From the NCBI RefSeq assembly GCF_014197435.1, contig NZ_JACIFP010000001.1, positions 186,001-250,000 on the forward strand: a stretch of DNA of 64,000 nt, written 5' to 3'. Position 1 is the first letter of the stretch; each line of letters starts with the position of its first letter. This document shows, in pieces, positions 1 through 8,351 of this stretch. The notes under the pieces were generated by a model. It was not told the origin of the DNA, made no database searches, and saw only the letters and a list, made by a program, of their open reading frames with translations. Position numbers and translations under genes: made by a program. This stretch comes from Gordonia humi (GTDB taxonomy: Bacteria > Actinomycetota > Actinomycetes > Mycobacteriales > Mycobacteriaceae).

Positions 1-372
1 TTGTTCCGCGACCGCGGGCAGAACGTGATCGCCGTGCGCGACACCCCGTGGACGCACGGTCCGATGATTCCGCGTGACTGCATCGCGGCGGGCCGCAAGC
101 CCGAGGTGTGCGGGGTCTCCCGTCAGCGCGCGCTCGCGGAGGTGAGCCCGATCGACGCGATCGCCGACGACTTCCCGAACATGACGTTCTTGGACTACAG
201 CGACGCGTTCTGCCGGGACGGGTACTGCCCCGCCGTCGTCGGGAACATCCTCGTCTGGCACGACTCGCATCATCTGACGACCGCTTTCGTGCGCAGCCTC
301 ATCCCGTTCCTGGACGCCGACATCGGCCGCGCCACCGACTGGTGGCCGCCGCAGCCACCGATGTTCAGATAG
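1..372 (+). CDS. Acyltransferase, C-terminal SGNH-like domain (5' partial)
   Basis: The gene begins before the window and only its last 123 codons are visible. They resemble the C-terminal SGNH-hydrolase-like domain that follows the multi-helix acyltransferase-3 domain in OafA/YrhL-type membrane O-acyltransferases. A DGYCPAVVGN stretch is followed by HDSHHLT, where the Asp and the second His would be the distal two residues of the Ser-Asp-His catalytic set. Such enzymes move acetyl or other acyl groups onto extracytoplasmic glycans or lipids; the substrate cannot be told here. The TTG at base 1 lies inside the gene and is not a start. The next gene is a second acyltransferase-3 protein in the same direction, so the two may act on the same envelope glycan. 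Confidence 0.72.
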   Translation: MFRDRGQNVIAVRDTPWTHGPMIPRDCIAAGRKPEVCGVSRQRALAEVSPIDAIADDFPNMTFLDYSDAFCRDGYCPAVVGNILVWHDSHHLTTAFVRSLIPFLDADIGRATDWWPPQPPMFR

Positions 373-504
373 GCGGCCCGGCCCTGTGGGACATCTCTCG
401 GCCCGACGACCAGTGAACTCACAGCGACGCCTGTTAGCGTGTCCGTTTGACGCGGTGCGAACCGTTCATCGCGCGCTGTAACGTATGTGAATTTCAGAGG
501 TCCC

Positions 505-1683
505 ATGTCGCTCGACGCCGAGACAAGCGCAGCACCGGCTGCGCCGATTCGACGACGACGCCCCTATCTGTACGAATTGGATCTGATCCGGTCGACGACG
601 TTCGCGCTCGTCATCTTCACCCACGTCTTGGCGGCCACCACCGACCAGTGGGGCAGTCACGGCGTCAACGCGACGAATCTGCTGTTCCACGCCACCCGGA
701 ACATCTTCTTCGCGCTCACCGGGTTCGTGTTGATGTACCAGAACCTCGACCGCGACGACTTCTCCGCGGTCGACTTCTGGCGTCGACGCATCAAACTCGT
801 CATCGTTCCGTACGCGATCTGGTCGGCGATCTACTGGATGGTGATCGGGATGTGGTCGAACGGCCGAGGCGGGCAGATCCCGACGAGCCTCGGCGAGTTC
901 TGGGGTCAGCTGTCGTGGGGAACGGCCGCATTCCACCTGTACTTCCTGTTCGTGATGCTGCAGGTGTATCTGCTGTTCCCGCTGCTTCGACTCCTCGTCG
1001 CCAAGACGCGCGGACATCACGGACTGGTGTTGGCGGGGAGTCTGCTGCTGCAGGTCGGAGTCGTCTGCGCCATCTCGTACTGGGAGGCGCCTGCCGCGTG
1101 GGGGCCGTGGAGTCGCGCGTACGCGACGTTCATCCCCTACCAGCTGTTCATCGTCGCCGGGGCGATCGCCGCGGACCACCGTGAACAACTCGCCGCGATG
1201 GTCCGCGGTCGCGGAAGGTGGCTGGCGGTCGCCCTGGTCGGGACCGGTGCGCTCGCCATCGGCTCGTACTTCCATCGCGTCCTGGACAACGGTGCGCCGA
1301 CCAACGATCCGAACAGTGCGTTCGAGCCGACGGTGCTGCCGTTCGTGATGGTCGCCGTCGTCTCGATCTATGCGATGGGGCTGCATTGGTCGACGCACTA
1401 TCGCGAGGGTTCGCCGCGGCTCGCCACCGCGGTGTCGTACGCGGCGAACAGGTCGTTCCCGGTGTTCCTGGTACACGTGATGGTGATGTTCTGGATCCTG
1501 CGCGCCACGACCGACTCCGGGCAACCGGTGATCCTCGCGCACGTTCCCCAGCCCTTCGGCACGATCGTCGTCTACCTGCTGGTGGTGGCGGGTTCGCTGG
1601 CCGTGACCGAGATCCTGCGCCGCCTGCCCGGCTCCCTGTATCTGACGGGCCGCCCGCGCCTGCCGCTGCGCTTCATGATCTGA
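505..1683 (+). CDS. Acyltransferase-3 family membrane protein
   Basis: A 392-residue integral membrane protein of the acyltransferase-3 (OafA/NodX) family, without an SGNH domain. After a short Ala/Pro-rich start it reads YLYELDLIRSTTF, the usual family entry, where family members carry an Arg in the first helix, then HVLAATTDQWGSHG and about ten hydrophobic helices (for example around residues 20-40, 60-75, 140-165, 240-260 and 315-335). It should acylate a sugar or lipid at the cytoplasmic membrane. The ATG at 505 is preferred because AGAGG lies just upstream; an in-frame GTG at 487 has no ribosome binding site. The gene follows the preceding acyltransferase by about 130 bp. Confidence 0.8.
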   Translation: MSLDAETSAAPAAPIRRRRPYLYELDLIRSTTFALVIFTHVLAATTDQWGSHGVNATNLLFHATRNIFFALTGFVLMYQNLDRDDFSAVDFWRRRIKLVIVPYAIWSAIYWMVIGMWSNGRGGQIPTSLGEFWGQLSWGTAAFHLYFLFVMLQVYLLFPLLRLLVAKTRGHHGLVLAGSLLLQVGVVCAISYWEAPAAWGPWSRAYATFIPYQLFIVAGAIAADHREQLAAMVRGRGRWLAVALVGTGALAIGSYFHRVLDNGAPTNDPNSAFEPTVLPFVMVAVVSIYAMGLHWSTHYREGSPRLATAVSYAANRSFPVFLVHVMVMFWILRATTDSGQPVILAHVPQPFGTIVVYLLVVAGSLAVTEILRRLPGSLYLTGRPRLPLRFMI

Positions 1684-1701
1684 GCGGGCGCCGCACCGTT
1701 C

Positions 1702-2253
1702 TCACCGCTTGGCGAGCAGACACCTCACCGACGCGACCGGCGTGTTCTCCCCCGCCGCGACGAGCACCACGTCGAGGTGGCCGGACGCCCGAGCGTCGAG
1801 CAGACCCCGGATCGGCGACGCCGAGCGCAGGACGTACGGCGGAGTCCGACCGGTGCGGGCCTGATCGAACTCCATCGTCGCCAGTGGTGACTCCCCTCCG
1901 GTCACCACGATCGACGCCGTCGCGCCGTCCGGCTCGGCGACGGTGATGAGCACGCTGCCCGACGCGTCGAGCAGCGATCCGCCGACCGCCAGCGCGACGA
2001 TCACCCCGGTCGCGCCGCCGTCGACGTCGAAGGTCCGCCCGCAGCGCGCGCCGAGTCCGTCGCGTACGGCCGCCGACACCGGAGCCGGGGAGCCGTGTCC
2101 GACGTGAATCACGGCACCCAGGTCGGATACGGAGATCCGCGCATCGTGCAGGGCCGCGTAGGCTGCGCGCATCGGGAGCAGCGCCGGACCGGCGCCGTCG
2201 CCGGCCACCGCGATTCCCGCCACGTGCAATCCGGGCGTTCCGGTCGTACCCAT
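1702..2253 (-). CDS. Short KASIII/thiolase-like protein lacking the catalytic Cys
   Basis: A 183-residue protein that is hard to place. Its first 120 residues follow the pattern of a FabH/KASIII N-terminal half: a helix with AAYAALHDARISVSDLGAVI, then FDVDGGATGVIVALAVGGSLL and SVLITVAEPDG. In true KASIII enzymes the equivalent of GGATG is AACSG and carries the active-site Cys; here that position is Ala. The protein is also little more than half the usual length of about 320 residues, so the His and Asn of the C-terminal half are missing. It may be a non-catalytic thiolase-fold protein or a decayed gene. It lies tail to tail with the acyltransferase and head to tail with the SanA-like gene. 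Function unknown. Confidence 0.5.
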   Translation of the reverse strand: MGTTGTPGLHVAGIAVAGDGAGPALLPMRAAYAALHDARISVSDLGAVIHVGHGSPAPVSAAVRDGLGARCGRTFDVDGGATGVIVALAVGGSLLDASGSVLITVAEPDGATASIVVTGGESPLATMEFDQARTGRTPPYVLRSASPIRGLLDARASGHLDVVLVAAGENTPVASVRCLLAKR

Positions 2254-2303
2254 ACGGCAACGCTATTCCCCGCCGGATACCGCGCTATTCGACTGAATGA
2301 CGA

Positions 2304-2912
2304 CTATGCACGCACCGAGTCCCAGACCGCTCGCGGACGCGATCCGAGGGATTCTCGCAGGTGATTGCGGATCATGCTGAGAGTGCTGCAGTGTCCGCAC
2401 GGGGCGATCACCCCGGTCGCATCGATCCCGTAGGCCTCGCACAGCATGACCGCACGCCCGACGTGGAAGTTCTGGGTCACGATCAGCGCGGCGTCGACGT
2501 GGTACACCCGAGCCGCCCGACGGCAGGTGGCGGCGGTGTTGAGGCCGATCGGGTCGTCGACGATCACCTCGGCGGGCACCCCTCGCGACTGCAGGTACGC
2601 GCGCATCACCTGAACCTCGTTGCCGGCACCGTCGGCGTCGTTCCCGGAGTCGAGGATGCGATCGACCCGACCTGCTCGGTACAGCTCGACGACCACGTCG
2701 AGGCGGGCGCGGAGATAGTCGCCGGGTTCGCCGTCGGCGGCCTTCGCGCCGAGCACGATCACCGTGCGGGGCGCATCGTCGGGGACGTCGGCCGCGTCGG
2801 TGACACGGCCGCGCGACGCCAGCGCCACCCACGACGAGGTGACGGCGACGAGCAGTTCAACAGCGACGACGAACAGCACGAACGCATGCCGGAGGCGACG
2901 AGGTGTGAGCAC
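2304..2912 (-). CDS. SanA/YdcF-like DUF218 membrane-anchored protein
   Basis: A 202-residue protein with one N-terminal membrane anchor (AFVLFVVAVELLVAVTSSWVAL) and a DUF218 domain: VIVLGAKAADGEPGDYLRARLD near residue 55, then RILDSGNDADGAGNEVQVM, GLNTAATCRRAA and LIVTQNFHVGRAVMLCEAYGIDATGV. This is the SanA/ElyC/YdcF family, which affects envelope barrier function in other bacteria; the chemistry is poorly defined. The GTG at 2912 is chosen because the anchor begins right after it. Longer in-frame starts would run through the neighbouring promoter into the divergent WS/DGAT gene. The 138-bp gap between the two divergent genes holds an inverted repeat at 2979-2998. Confidence 0.75.
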   Translation of the reverse strand: MLTPRRLRHAFVLFVVAVELLVAVTSSWVALASRGRVTDAADVPDDAPRTVIVLGAKAADGEPGDYLRARLDVVVELYRAGRVDRILDSGNDADGAGNEVQVMRAYLQSRGVPAEVIVDDPIGLNTAATCRRAARVYHVDAALIVTQNFHVGRAVMLCEAYGIDATGVIAPCGHCSTLSMIRNHLRESLGSRPRAVWDSVRA

Positions 2913-2978
2913 CTGTTCACGGTAGTTTCTCCCGCTCACGGCCGGATGATCGCGGTGCCCAGGGCGGCGAAAAGTCTG

Positions 2979-2998
2979 ATTGTGCATCGTGTCACAAT
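2979..2998. promoter_or_regulatory. Possible operator between divergent genes
   Basis: An inverted repeat, ATTGTG-8 nt-CACAAT, lies between the divergent SanA-like and WS/DGAT genes. Its position fits a regulator binding site. No regulator gene is adjacent, and six-base arms are short enough to arise by chance. Confidence 0.3.
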
Positions 2999-3050
2999 TG
3001 CTCGACGATGCGTGATGGCGCGCCTCGATTGTCGCAGGAGGGGGAAGCCG

Positions 3051-4451
3051 ATGCAGTACATGCCGGTGACTGATTCGATGTTCTTGATCGGCGAGACGCG
3101 CGACCAGCCGATGCACGTCGGCGGCTTGCAGCTGTTCGTCCCGCGGGAGGGACAGTCGCCCGAGGAACTGGCCGAGGAGATGGCCGAGAAGTTCCATGTG
3201 CCCACCGGCGACGTATCGAAGCTGTTCTTGAAACGCCCGGCGACGCCGGCCCAGATCGCGGGCTATGCGGCGTGGTCGTACGACGACGACATCGACTTCG
3301 ACTACCACGTGCGACGCACCGTCCTCCCCCGTCCGGGAGCCGTCCGCGACCTGCTCCGGTACGTCTCGCTCAATCACGGGAATCTGCTGGATCGTCGTCG
3401 CCCGATGTGGGAGGCGCACATCGTCGAGGGTCTCGCCGACGGGCGCGTCGCCGTCTACACCAAGGCCCACCATTCGGTGATCGACGGGGTGAGCGCTCTG
3501 CGGCTTCTACAGCGAATGCTCTCGACCGATCCCGACGATCGTTCGGGTACTGCGGCGTGGGACGCGCGCCCGGCCCGCGCACGGGCGAAGAGCAAGCCGA
3601 AGCCCGAGCGGAAGGGGTTGCTCGGAACGCTCACGAGCGCTGTGGGGCAGGTCGCCGAGATCGCCGACCAGGTGGTGGGTCTGGGCCCTGCCGCGGCGAA
3701 GATCGCGATCGCCGGTCTCACCGACAAGGACTACATCGCGCCCCTGCACCAGGCGCCGAGCACCATTCTGAACGTGCCGATCGGATCGGCGCGACGGTTC
3801 GCCGCGCAGGACTGGCCCCTCGAACGACTCCGGGCCGTCGGCAAGGCGCAGGGCATGACCTTGAACGACGTCATGGTCGCGATGTGCTCGGGCGCGCTGC
3901 GCACGTACCTGTCCGATCAGGATGCGCTGCCCGACGAGTCGCTGATCGCGGTGATGCCGGTGTCACTGCACAGCGACGGCGATGCGACCGGCAACGCGAT
4001 CACCGCGATCTCGGTCCGCCTGGCCACCGATCAGGCCGACGCCGCCGACCGGGTGGCCTCGATCACGGCGTCGACCAAGGCCGCGAAGGCGGCCGTGCGA
4101 GGACTGCGCCCACTGCAGGCGCTGGCGCTCGGCGCCGCCATCGCGTGGCCGCTCGCGTTCACCACCATCCCCGGCTTCGTCGAATACACGCCGACGGGCT
4201 TCAACCTCATGATCTCGAGCGTCCCCGGCCCCGAGGAGACGCTGTACTGGAACGGTGCACGGCTGGACGGCTGCTACCCGGTGTCGATTCCGGTGGAGGG
4301 ACTCGCGCTCAACATCACGATCACGACGGTCTCCGGCAAGGCCAACTTCGGCATCACCGGTGCTCGCGCCGAACTGCCCAGCCTGCAGCGGCTGTTGGAC
4401 CATCTCGATACCGCCCTCGAAGACCTGGAGGCGCTGCCGCCGAAGGCGTGA
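3051..4451 (+). CDS. Wax ester synthase / diacylglycerol acyltransferase (WS/DGAT)
   Basis: A 466-residue member of the bacterial WS/DGAT family, which joins acyl-CoA to diacylglycerol or fatty alcohol to make storage triacylglycerol or wax ester at the membrane face. The HHxxxDG condensation motif appears as HHSVIDG at residues 140-146. The family N-terminus (PVTDSMFLIGETRDQPMHVG), PMWEAHIVEGL before the active site and the C-terminal FNLMISSVPGPEE block are all present. Length is normal for the family. The ATG at 3051 has a strong AGGAGGGGG site 6 bp upstream, so the longer open frame starting near 2361 is not used. Such genes are multicopy in mycolic-acid actinomycetes. A hairpin after the stop separates it from the convergent secreted-protein gene. 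Confidence 0.92.
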   Translation: MQYMPVTDSMFLIGETRDQPMHVGGLQLFVPREGQSPEELAEEMAEKFHVPTGDVSKLFLKRPATPAQIAGYAAWSYDDDIDFDYHVRRTVLPRPGAVRDLLRYVSLNHGNLLDRRRPMWEAHIVEGLADGRVAVYTKAHHSVIDGVSALRLLQRMLSTDPDDRSGTAAWDARPARARAKSKPKPERKGLLGTLTSAVGQVAEIADQVVGLGPAAAKIAIAGLTDKDYIAPLHQAPSTILNVPIGSARRFAAQDWPLERLRAVGKAQGMTLNDVMVAMCSGALRTYLSDQDALPDESLIAVMPVSLHSDGDATGNAITAISVRLATDQADAADRVASITASTKAAKAAVRGLRPLQALALGAAIAWPLAFTTIPGFVEYTPTGFNLMISSVPGPEETLYWNGARLDGCYPVSIPVEGLALNITITTVSGKANFGITGARAELPSLQRLLDHLDTALEDLEALPPKA

Positions 4452-4480
4452 GGTCGGGCAAATGGCGGCCTCCGGCCTAT

Positions 4481-4499
4481 CGATCGAAGTCGAGACTCC
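4481..4499 (-). repeat. Dispersed intergenic repeat, partial copy
   Basis: Read on the minus strand this is GGAGTCTCGACTTCGATCG. It resembles the unit GTCTCGACTTCGCTCGACC found intact at 20673-20697 and in variant form at 61308-61331 and 63635-63658. It lies in the 142-bp gap between convergent genes. Confidence 0.45.
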
Positions 4500-4534
4500 T
4501 TCCCGTCCCGGCCGAATGCCAGGTGCACGTGACA

Positions 4535-4570
4535 ATTCATCCCCTGCGGTGGAGACCACAGGGGATGAAT
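4535..4570. terminator. Bidirectional hairpin between convergent genes
   Basis: A perfect 11-bp stem (ATTCATCCCCT / AGGGGATGAAT) with a 14-nt loop lies between the stops of the WS/DGAT gene and the convergent secreted-protein gene. There is no U-run, which is common in high-GC actinomycetes. Confidence 0.6.
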
Positions 4571-4593
4571 CACGTCAGGGACAACCGATCACA

Positions 4594-6117
4594 TCACGGT
4601 TCAGCGCGGTGTCGACCGATGTACTCGGTGCCGGTGCCGTCGTCGGTGCTCGACGGCTCAGCACTCGCTGTAGTCGAAGGCTCGACGGTGTTCGACGGCT
4701 CCGTGGCCGTCGGCTCGGGTGTCGGAGTCGAGTCTTCAACGGGGTCCTCCGATTCAGCGACCGGGGGCTCATCCTGTCCACTGGGGGCGTCGTCCTGTCC
4801 CTGCGCCCCTGCGTCCGATGCCTGAGTCTGCGCGGTGTCGTCCGCCCCGGCGGTGATCTCCAGTGGGGCCTCGATGGTCGCCGGAGCGTCCTTCGACTCG
4901 ACCTCACCCTGGTCGAACACTGTGTCGGCGGCGTTCGGGAGCCGGTATGCGGCGGCGTCGGTGTTCTCGGCAGTGGTCGTAACGCTTGCCAAGGTCTTCG
5001 CCGGATTCAGTAGGGCGAACAGATCCTTGAGGTCGTCGAAGATGTCTGTCTCGAACCTCGGGCCGTCGTCCGTCATGACGATACGGATCAGGTCGGACGT
5101 GAACTCGGGTTGGAAGCCCAGGTCGAACAGGCCGACGACCTCATCGGGGAGCAGTCCCTCGGGCAGGATCCCGTCCACCGCGCCGACGACGTTCTGCAGT
5201 CCGGTCAGCGGCGAGGTGAAGCGAAGCGAGAACGGATTCTTGATCGAGTAGTTGACCGGTCCATCACCCTGCTGTGACTGCTGGAACAGGAACAGAACGC
5301 TGGTGCACGACGAGACGTTGCTGCCGTCGAGGTTCGTCAGTGAGGCGGTTCCGTACAGCGCGGTGCAGACGGTGCCCTTGTTCGCCAGACCTTCGACAGG
5401 GAATGATGTGCCGACCGCCGACGAGTAGCCGCCAAGAGCTGTCGCTGAGCCGTTGTAGCCGACGTTGAAGACCAGTGCGACGCCGCCGGGGAGCGCGTTG
5501 GCAGATCCGTGGTAGACCTTGCCACCCAGCAAGTCCAGGACGTCGATAGGGTCCTCCGGCAGCCCGGCCATGCCGACTGCCAACGCGAGACCTCCGAATG
5601 ACGCCGTCGCGGTCTCGTCGGCTCGCGGCCCGGCGATCGCCACTGCACCGCTCAGGTACCAGTCCGCTGTAGCGCGTGCGTCTCCGAAGAGTGCCAGAGC
5701 TGACGTATACCCGTTGCCGGCGATCGTGGCGCTCGCCGGGACTCCGATGACCAGACCGTCCTGCAGCACGACGGGAATCGGCGGAATCGTAATTGCGCCA
5801 CCTACCGCGGTCGCACCATTGAGACTGGTGAGAAGATCGACGGGCAGGCCCGGAAGGAACAGTCCGATGATGGCGTCCCCTACCTTCGCCACGACCGAGG
5901 GATCCGCCGCAGTGCAATCCGCGCTCGCGCCAAGACCGTTCGCAACCACGTCGTCTTCGCCGGCCACACAGTTCGGGGCGATACCGTCGAGTGCACCCCC
6001 GAGCACGTCGCCCAGCACGCCCGCCTGCGCCGGGGGCGGAGCGACGAGTGTGCCTGCTCCGATGGTTGCCGCCGCGGCCGCGACGGCGGCCCCGCGGCGG
6101 AAAGTCGACTTCTTCAT
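4594..6117 (-). CDS. Secreted Gly/Ala-rich repeat protein with acidic C-terminal tail (paralogue A)
   Basis: A 507-residue exported protein of unknown function. The signal peptide (KKSTFRRGAAVAAAAATIGAG) ends near PPPAQA at residues 33-35. Next come a Cys pair (CVAGEDD...ASADC), a Gly/Ala/Ser/Thr-rich section with YadA-head-like stretches (GNGYTSALALFGDARATADW), and a signature shared with the next gene: VCTALYGTASLT, SSCTSVLF, SQQGDGPVNYSIKNPF. The last 120 residues are acidic and Pro/Thr/Ser-rich, like a linker or wall-spanning tail, and end RHRAEP. The ATG at 6117 follows GAGGAAA. The shared signature shows that this gene and 6405-7673 are duplicates that diverged most in their tails. A mycomembrane or surface location is likely but inferred. 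Confidence 0.7.
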   Translation of the reverse strand: MKKSTFRRGAAVAAAAATIGAGTLVAPPPAQAGVLGDVLGGALDGIAPNCVAGEDDVVANGLGASADCTAADPSVVAKVGDAIIGLFLPGLPVDLLTSLNGATAVGGAITIPPIPVVLQDGLVIGVPASATIAGNGYTSALALFGDARATADWYLSGAVAIAGPRADETATASFGGLALAVGMAGLPEDPIDVLDLLGGKVYHGSANALPGGVALVFNVGYNGSATALGGYSSAVGTSFPVEGLANKGTVCTALYGTASLTNLDGSNVSSCTSVLFLFQQSQQGDGPVNYSIKNPFSLRFTSPLTGLQNVVGAVDGILPEGLLPDEVVGLFDLGFQPEFTSDLIRIVMTDDGPRFETDIFDDLKDLFALLNPAKTLASVTTTAENTDAAAYRLPNAADTVFDQGEVESKDAPATIEAPLEITAGADDTAQTQASDAGAQGQDDAPSGQDEPPVAESEDPVEDSTPTPEPTATEPSNTVEPSTTASAEPSSTDDGTGTEYIGRHRAEP

Positions 6118-6343
6118 GTGAGTTTCCTCTGGTCTGCCCGACTGACGTAGCCGTCGATCCGCCCGGAGTGGGTCGAATCGCCCGTAACCGCAGAAGTTAA
6201 TTCTTCGGTCATCTATCAATATCAGGCGGAGAGCCGGTACACCCGCTGAACGGACGAGCACCGGAGGGTTCGGAGGACATCTCCGCCTCGGATCGTCCGA
6301 TCGATGGACAGAGGGCGCCGGTGCATCTCCAGCATCAAGAGAA

Positions 6344-6377
6344 GCGGAGCCGAACCCGGTGAGGGGTTCGGCTCCGC
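6344..6377 (-). terminator. Hairpin terminator after paralogue B
   Basis: A perfect 14-bp stem (GCGGAGCCGAACCC and its complement) with a 6-nt loop lies 27 bp beyond the stop of the 6405-7673 gene, followed on the minus strand by a T-rich TTCTCTT stretch. It separates the two paralogues, so each probably has its own promoter. The rest of the 6118-6404 gap shows no gene. Confidence 0.72.
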
Positions 6378-6404
6378 TCTCCGTTCGCGAAGTGTCGATA
6401 CGGC

Positions 6405-7673
6405 TCAGGCCGCGGCCGGAGCATCTTCGGTGGACGATGCGTCCGACGGGTCGGTGTCGGCGGCCGGAGCATCGGCGGCCAGAGCGTCGTCGACGGAAGC
6501 GACCTGGTCGGTGTCCTCCGCGGGGGCGTCAGCAGTCGGGGCCGGATCGATCTCCGTCTCCGGAGCCTGAGCCTGATCAGCTGCGTCGTCGCCGGTCGAG
6601 GTGTCGACGGCGGGAGACTCGGTCGTGTTCGGCTCGACGGCGGGAGTGACGGTCGACTGCTTGGCGACGACGGCCGTGTCGGCGACGCCGGAGGTCTCCG
6701 GGTCGGCCTTCTGTCCGAAGACGTCCGAACCGAACTGGATGCCGCCGTCGTTGTCGACCGAGACACGGATCAGGTCTTCGGACAACTGCGGGACGAACCT
6801 GCCACCGAGCAGGTCGGTGATCGACGACGGGACGGGCAGCTCGAGTCCGAGGAGCCCGGCCAACTCGGTCACCTTGTCCAGCTGGCCGAATGGCGCAGTC
6901 AATGCGACGGCGAACGGGTTCTTGATCGAGTAGACGACGGGCCCGTCGCCCTGCTGCGACCGCTGGAAGATGAACAGAATGCTCGTGCACGAGGAGAGGT
7001 TCCCGCCCGTCAGGCTCGTGACCGATGCCGCGCCGTAGAGCGCGGTGCACACCGTCGTCGGCACCGGGTCATCGCCGAGCGCCGCCGAGCCGTTCGCGGA
7101 GGCGAAGCCACCGAGGGCCGTCGCGGACGCGTTCATGCCGACACCGAACGCGGTGGCGATGCCAAGCGGGAGTGCGTGCGCCTGCGCCGTACCGGTCATA
7201 CCGCCGAGAGCCAGAGAGATGCCGCCGAACGTGGAGTCGGCCGTGCCGGAGCCGCCTGCGACGCCGATCGAGATCGCACCGCTGAGAACGCCGCCGGCGT
7301 TCGCGGTCGCGTCGCCGCCCACGCCTATCGCGGTCGTGAATCCGTCGCCGGACACCGAAGCCGCACCCGGCATGCCCAACAGTGCGATACCGAGCGCCGT
7401 CGCACCGTTGAGATCGCTGAGCGAGACACCCGGAAGGAACAGACCCGCGATGGCGTCACCGACCTCGCCGATGATCGACGGGCTCGAGGCAGAGCAGTCC
7501 ACCGTGTTGCCGAGGACGTCCGCATACGTCCCTTGTTCTCCTGCGGCGCATGCGGCGATCGGCCGAAGCTCGGGCGCGGCAGCATGGGCCGGTGCCGGCG
7601 CGAGGCTGCCTGCGCCGACCGCGGCGGCAGCGGTCGCGGCGAACAGCGCGCGACGCAATGTCGACTTCTTCAC
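6405..7673 (-). CDS. Secreted Gly/Ala-rich repeat protein with acidic C-terminal tail (paralogue B)
   Basis: A 422-residue exported protein, paralogue of 4594-6117. The signal peptide (KKSTLRRALFAATAAAAVGAG) ends near APAHA. The middle is an array of Gly/Ala/Ser-rich segments with near-periodic small-residue and hydrophobic steps (SATALGGFASANGSAALG, GVGMNASATALGG), a pattern seen in left-handed beta-rolls such as YadA heads; a short beta-helix is possible. It then has VCTALYGAASVT, SSCTSILF and SQQGDGPVVYSIKNPF, almost as in paralogue A. The tail after about residue 330 is Asp/Glu/Ala/Pro-rich. The GTG at 7673 gives the best signal peptide, although the ribosome site is weak; an upstream start would add 13 residues. 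Function unknown. Confidence 0.7.
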   Translation of the reverse strand: MKKSTLRRALFAATAAAAVGAGSLAPAPAHAAAPELRPIAACAAGEQGTYADVLGNTVDCSASSPSIIGEVGDAIAGLFLPGVSLSDLNGATALGIALLGMPGAASVSGDGFTTAIGVGGDATANAGGVLSGAISIGVAGGSGTADSTFGGISLALGGMTGTAQAHALPLGIATAFGVGMNASATALGGFASANGSAALGDDPVPTTVCTALYGAASVTSLTGGNLSSCTSILFIFQRSQQGDGPVVYSIKNPFAVALTAPFGQLDKVTELAGLLGLELPVPSSITDLLGGRFVPQLSEDLIRVSVDNDGGIQFGSDVFGQKADPETSGVADTAVVAKQSTVTPAVEPNTTESPAVDTSTGDDAADQAQAPETEIDPAPTADAPAEDTDQVASVDDALAADAPAADTDPSDASSTEDAPAAA

Positions 7674-8351
7674 GTCAACTCGTTTCTGTGCTGGTCTCGG
7701 AGAGCGAGACATCGTGCGTCACAGCTGAATCGAACTGCGACTTACCGAACAGTAAGGCGCGACGGAAAGCTTAGTACGCACATGCCGGTTTGCCGGATTC
7801 CTTGGCACTCGTTCGACCGAAGACGATCGATTCAGAGACACCCGTGGGCTGCGTTTCCACCGTCGGCGCCTCCACCCTCGGTTCGGTCGATCGCATGGTG
7901 CGTGCGTCGGACCCGGCGTCGCGCCGGACGAGTCGCACCCCTCCCGAACTGCATAGACGCCGACGCCTCCACAACGCCCGCATTCCGGTTCCGGAGATCG
8001 ACGATCCAACACGTGACAACGCCTGCGCCGAGAGTCAGAGAATCGTCACCGAATGGCATGTCCGACACGACGAGAAGTCAGCCGAGTGCGACACGAGTTC
8101 ACACAGCCACGAAACAGCCCTCTGATCAGCCGAAGGAATCACAGCGCGTACGACTTGGACTCAATGGTTACTCACGAGTAACATATCGATGGCAGACCTG
8201 GAACACGCTGCAACCAGCGAAGTTAGGTAGACCTTGGCAGCGGTGGCAAGGGCCTAAGCCTTACGGTTACCAGGAGAAAACGTCGACTTGGGCGCGAGCA
8301 TCGGCCGCCCGCGCCCGGTCTGGTACGACCTGAAGAAAGGCCGGTACTCGA
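7674..8351. other. Long non-coding gap upstream of etfD
   Basis: These 678 bases separate the divergent paralogue B and etfD. Open frames here lack ribosome sites and recognisable products, so I call no gene. The gap contains a perfect 16-bp palindrome at 8167-8182 and an AGAAAGG ribosome site just before the etfD ATG. Transcription signals for both neighbours must lie here. Confidence 0.6.
8167..8182. promoter_or_regulatory. Palindromic operator-like site upstream of etfD
   Basis: GTTACTC-AC-GAGTAAC is a perfect inverted repeat (7-bp arms, 2-bp centre) 170 bp before the etfD start. The size and symmetry fit a TetR-family operator. The regulator is not encoded nearby and I do not assign one. 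Confidence 0.55.

Noticed and set aside
2361..3050. N-terminal extension of the WS/DGAT frame
   Set aside because: The upstream part is antisense to the SanA-like gene; a strong ribosome site marks ATG 3051.
7790..8125. 111-codon frame in the gap before etfD
   Set aside because: No ribosome site, unusual composition and no domain; treated as non-coding.
8221..8240. IdeR-like sequence (TTAGGTAGACCTTGG)
   Set aside because: Only the central AGGT-AG-ACCT is symmetrical; too many mismatches to the 19-bp iron box to claim iron control.
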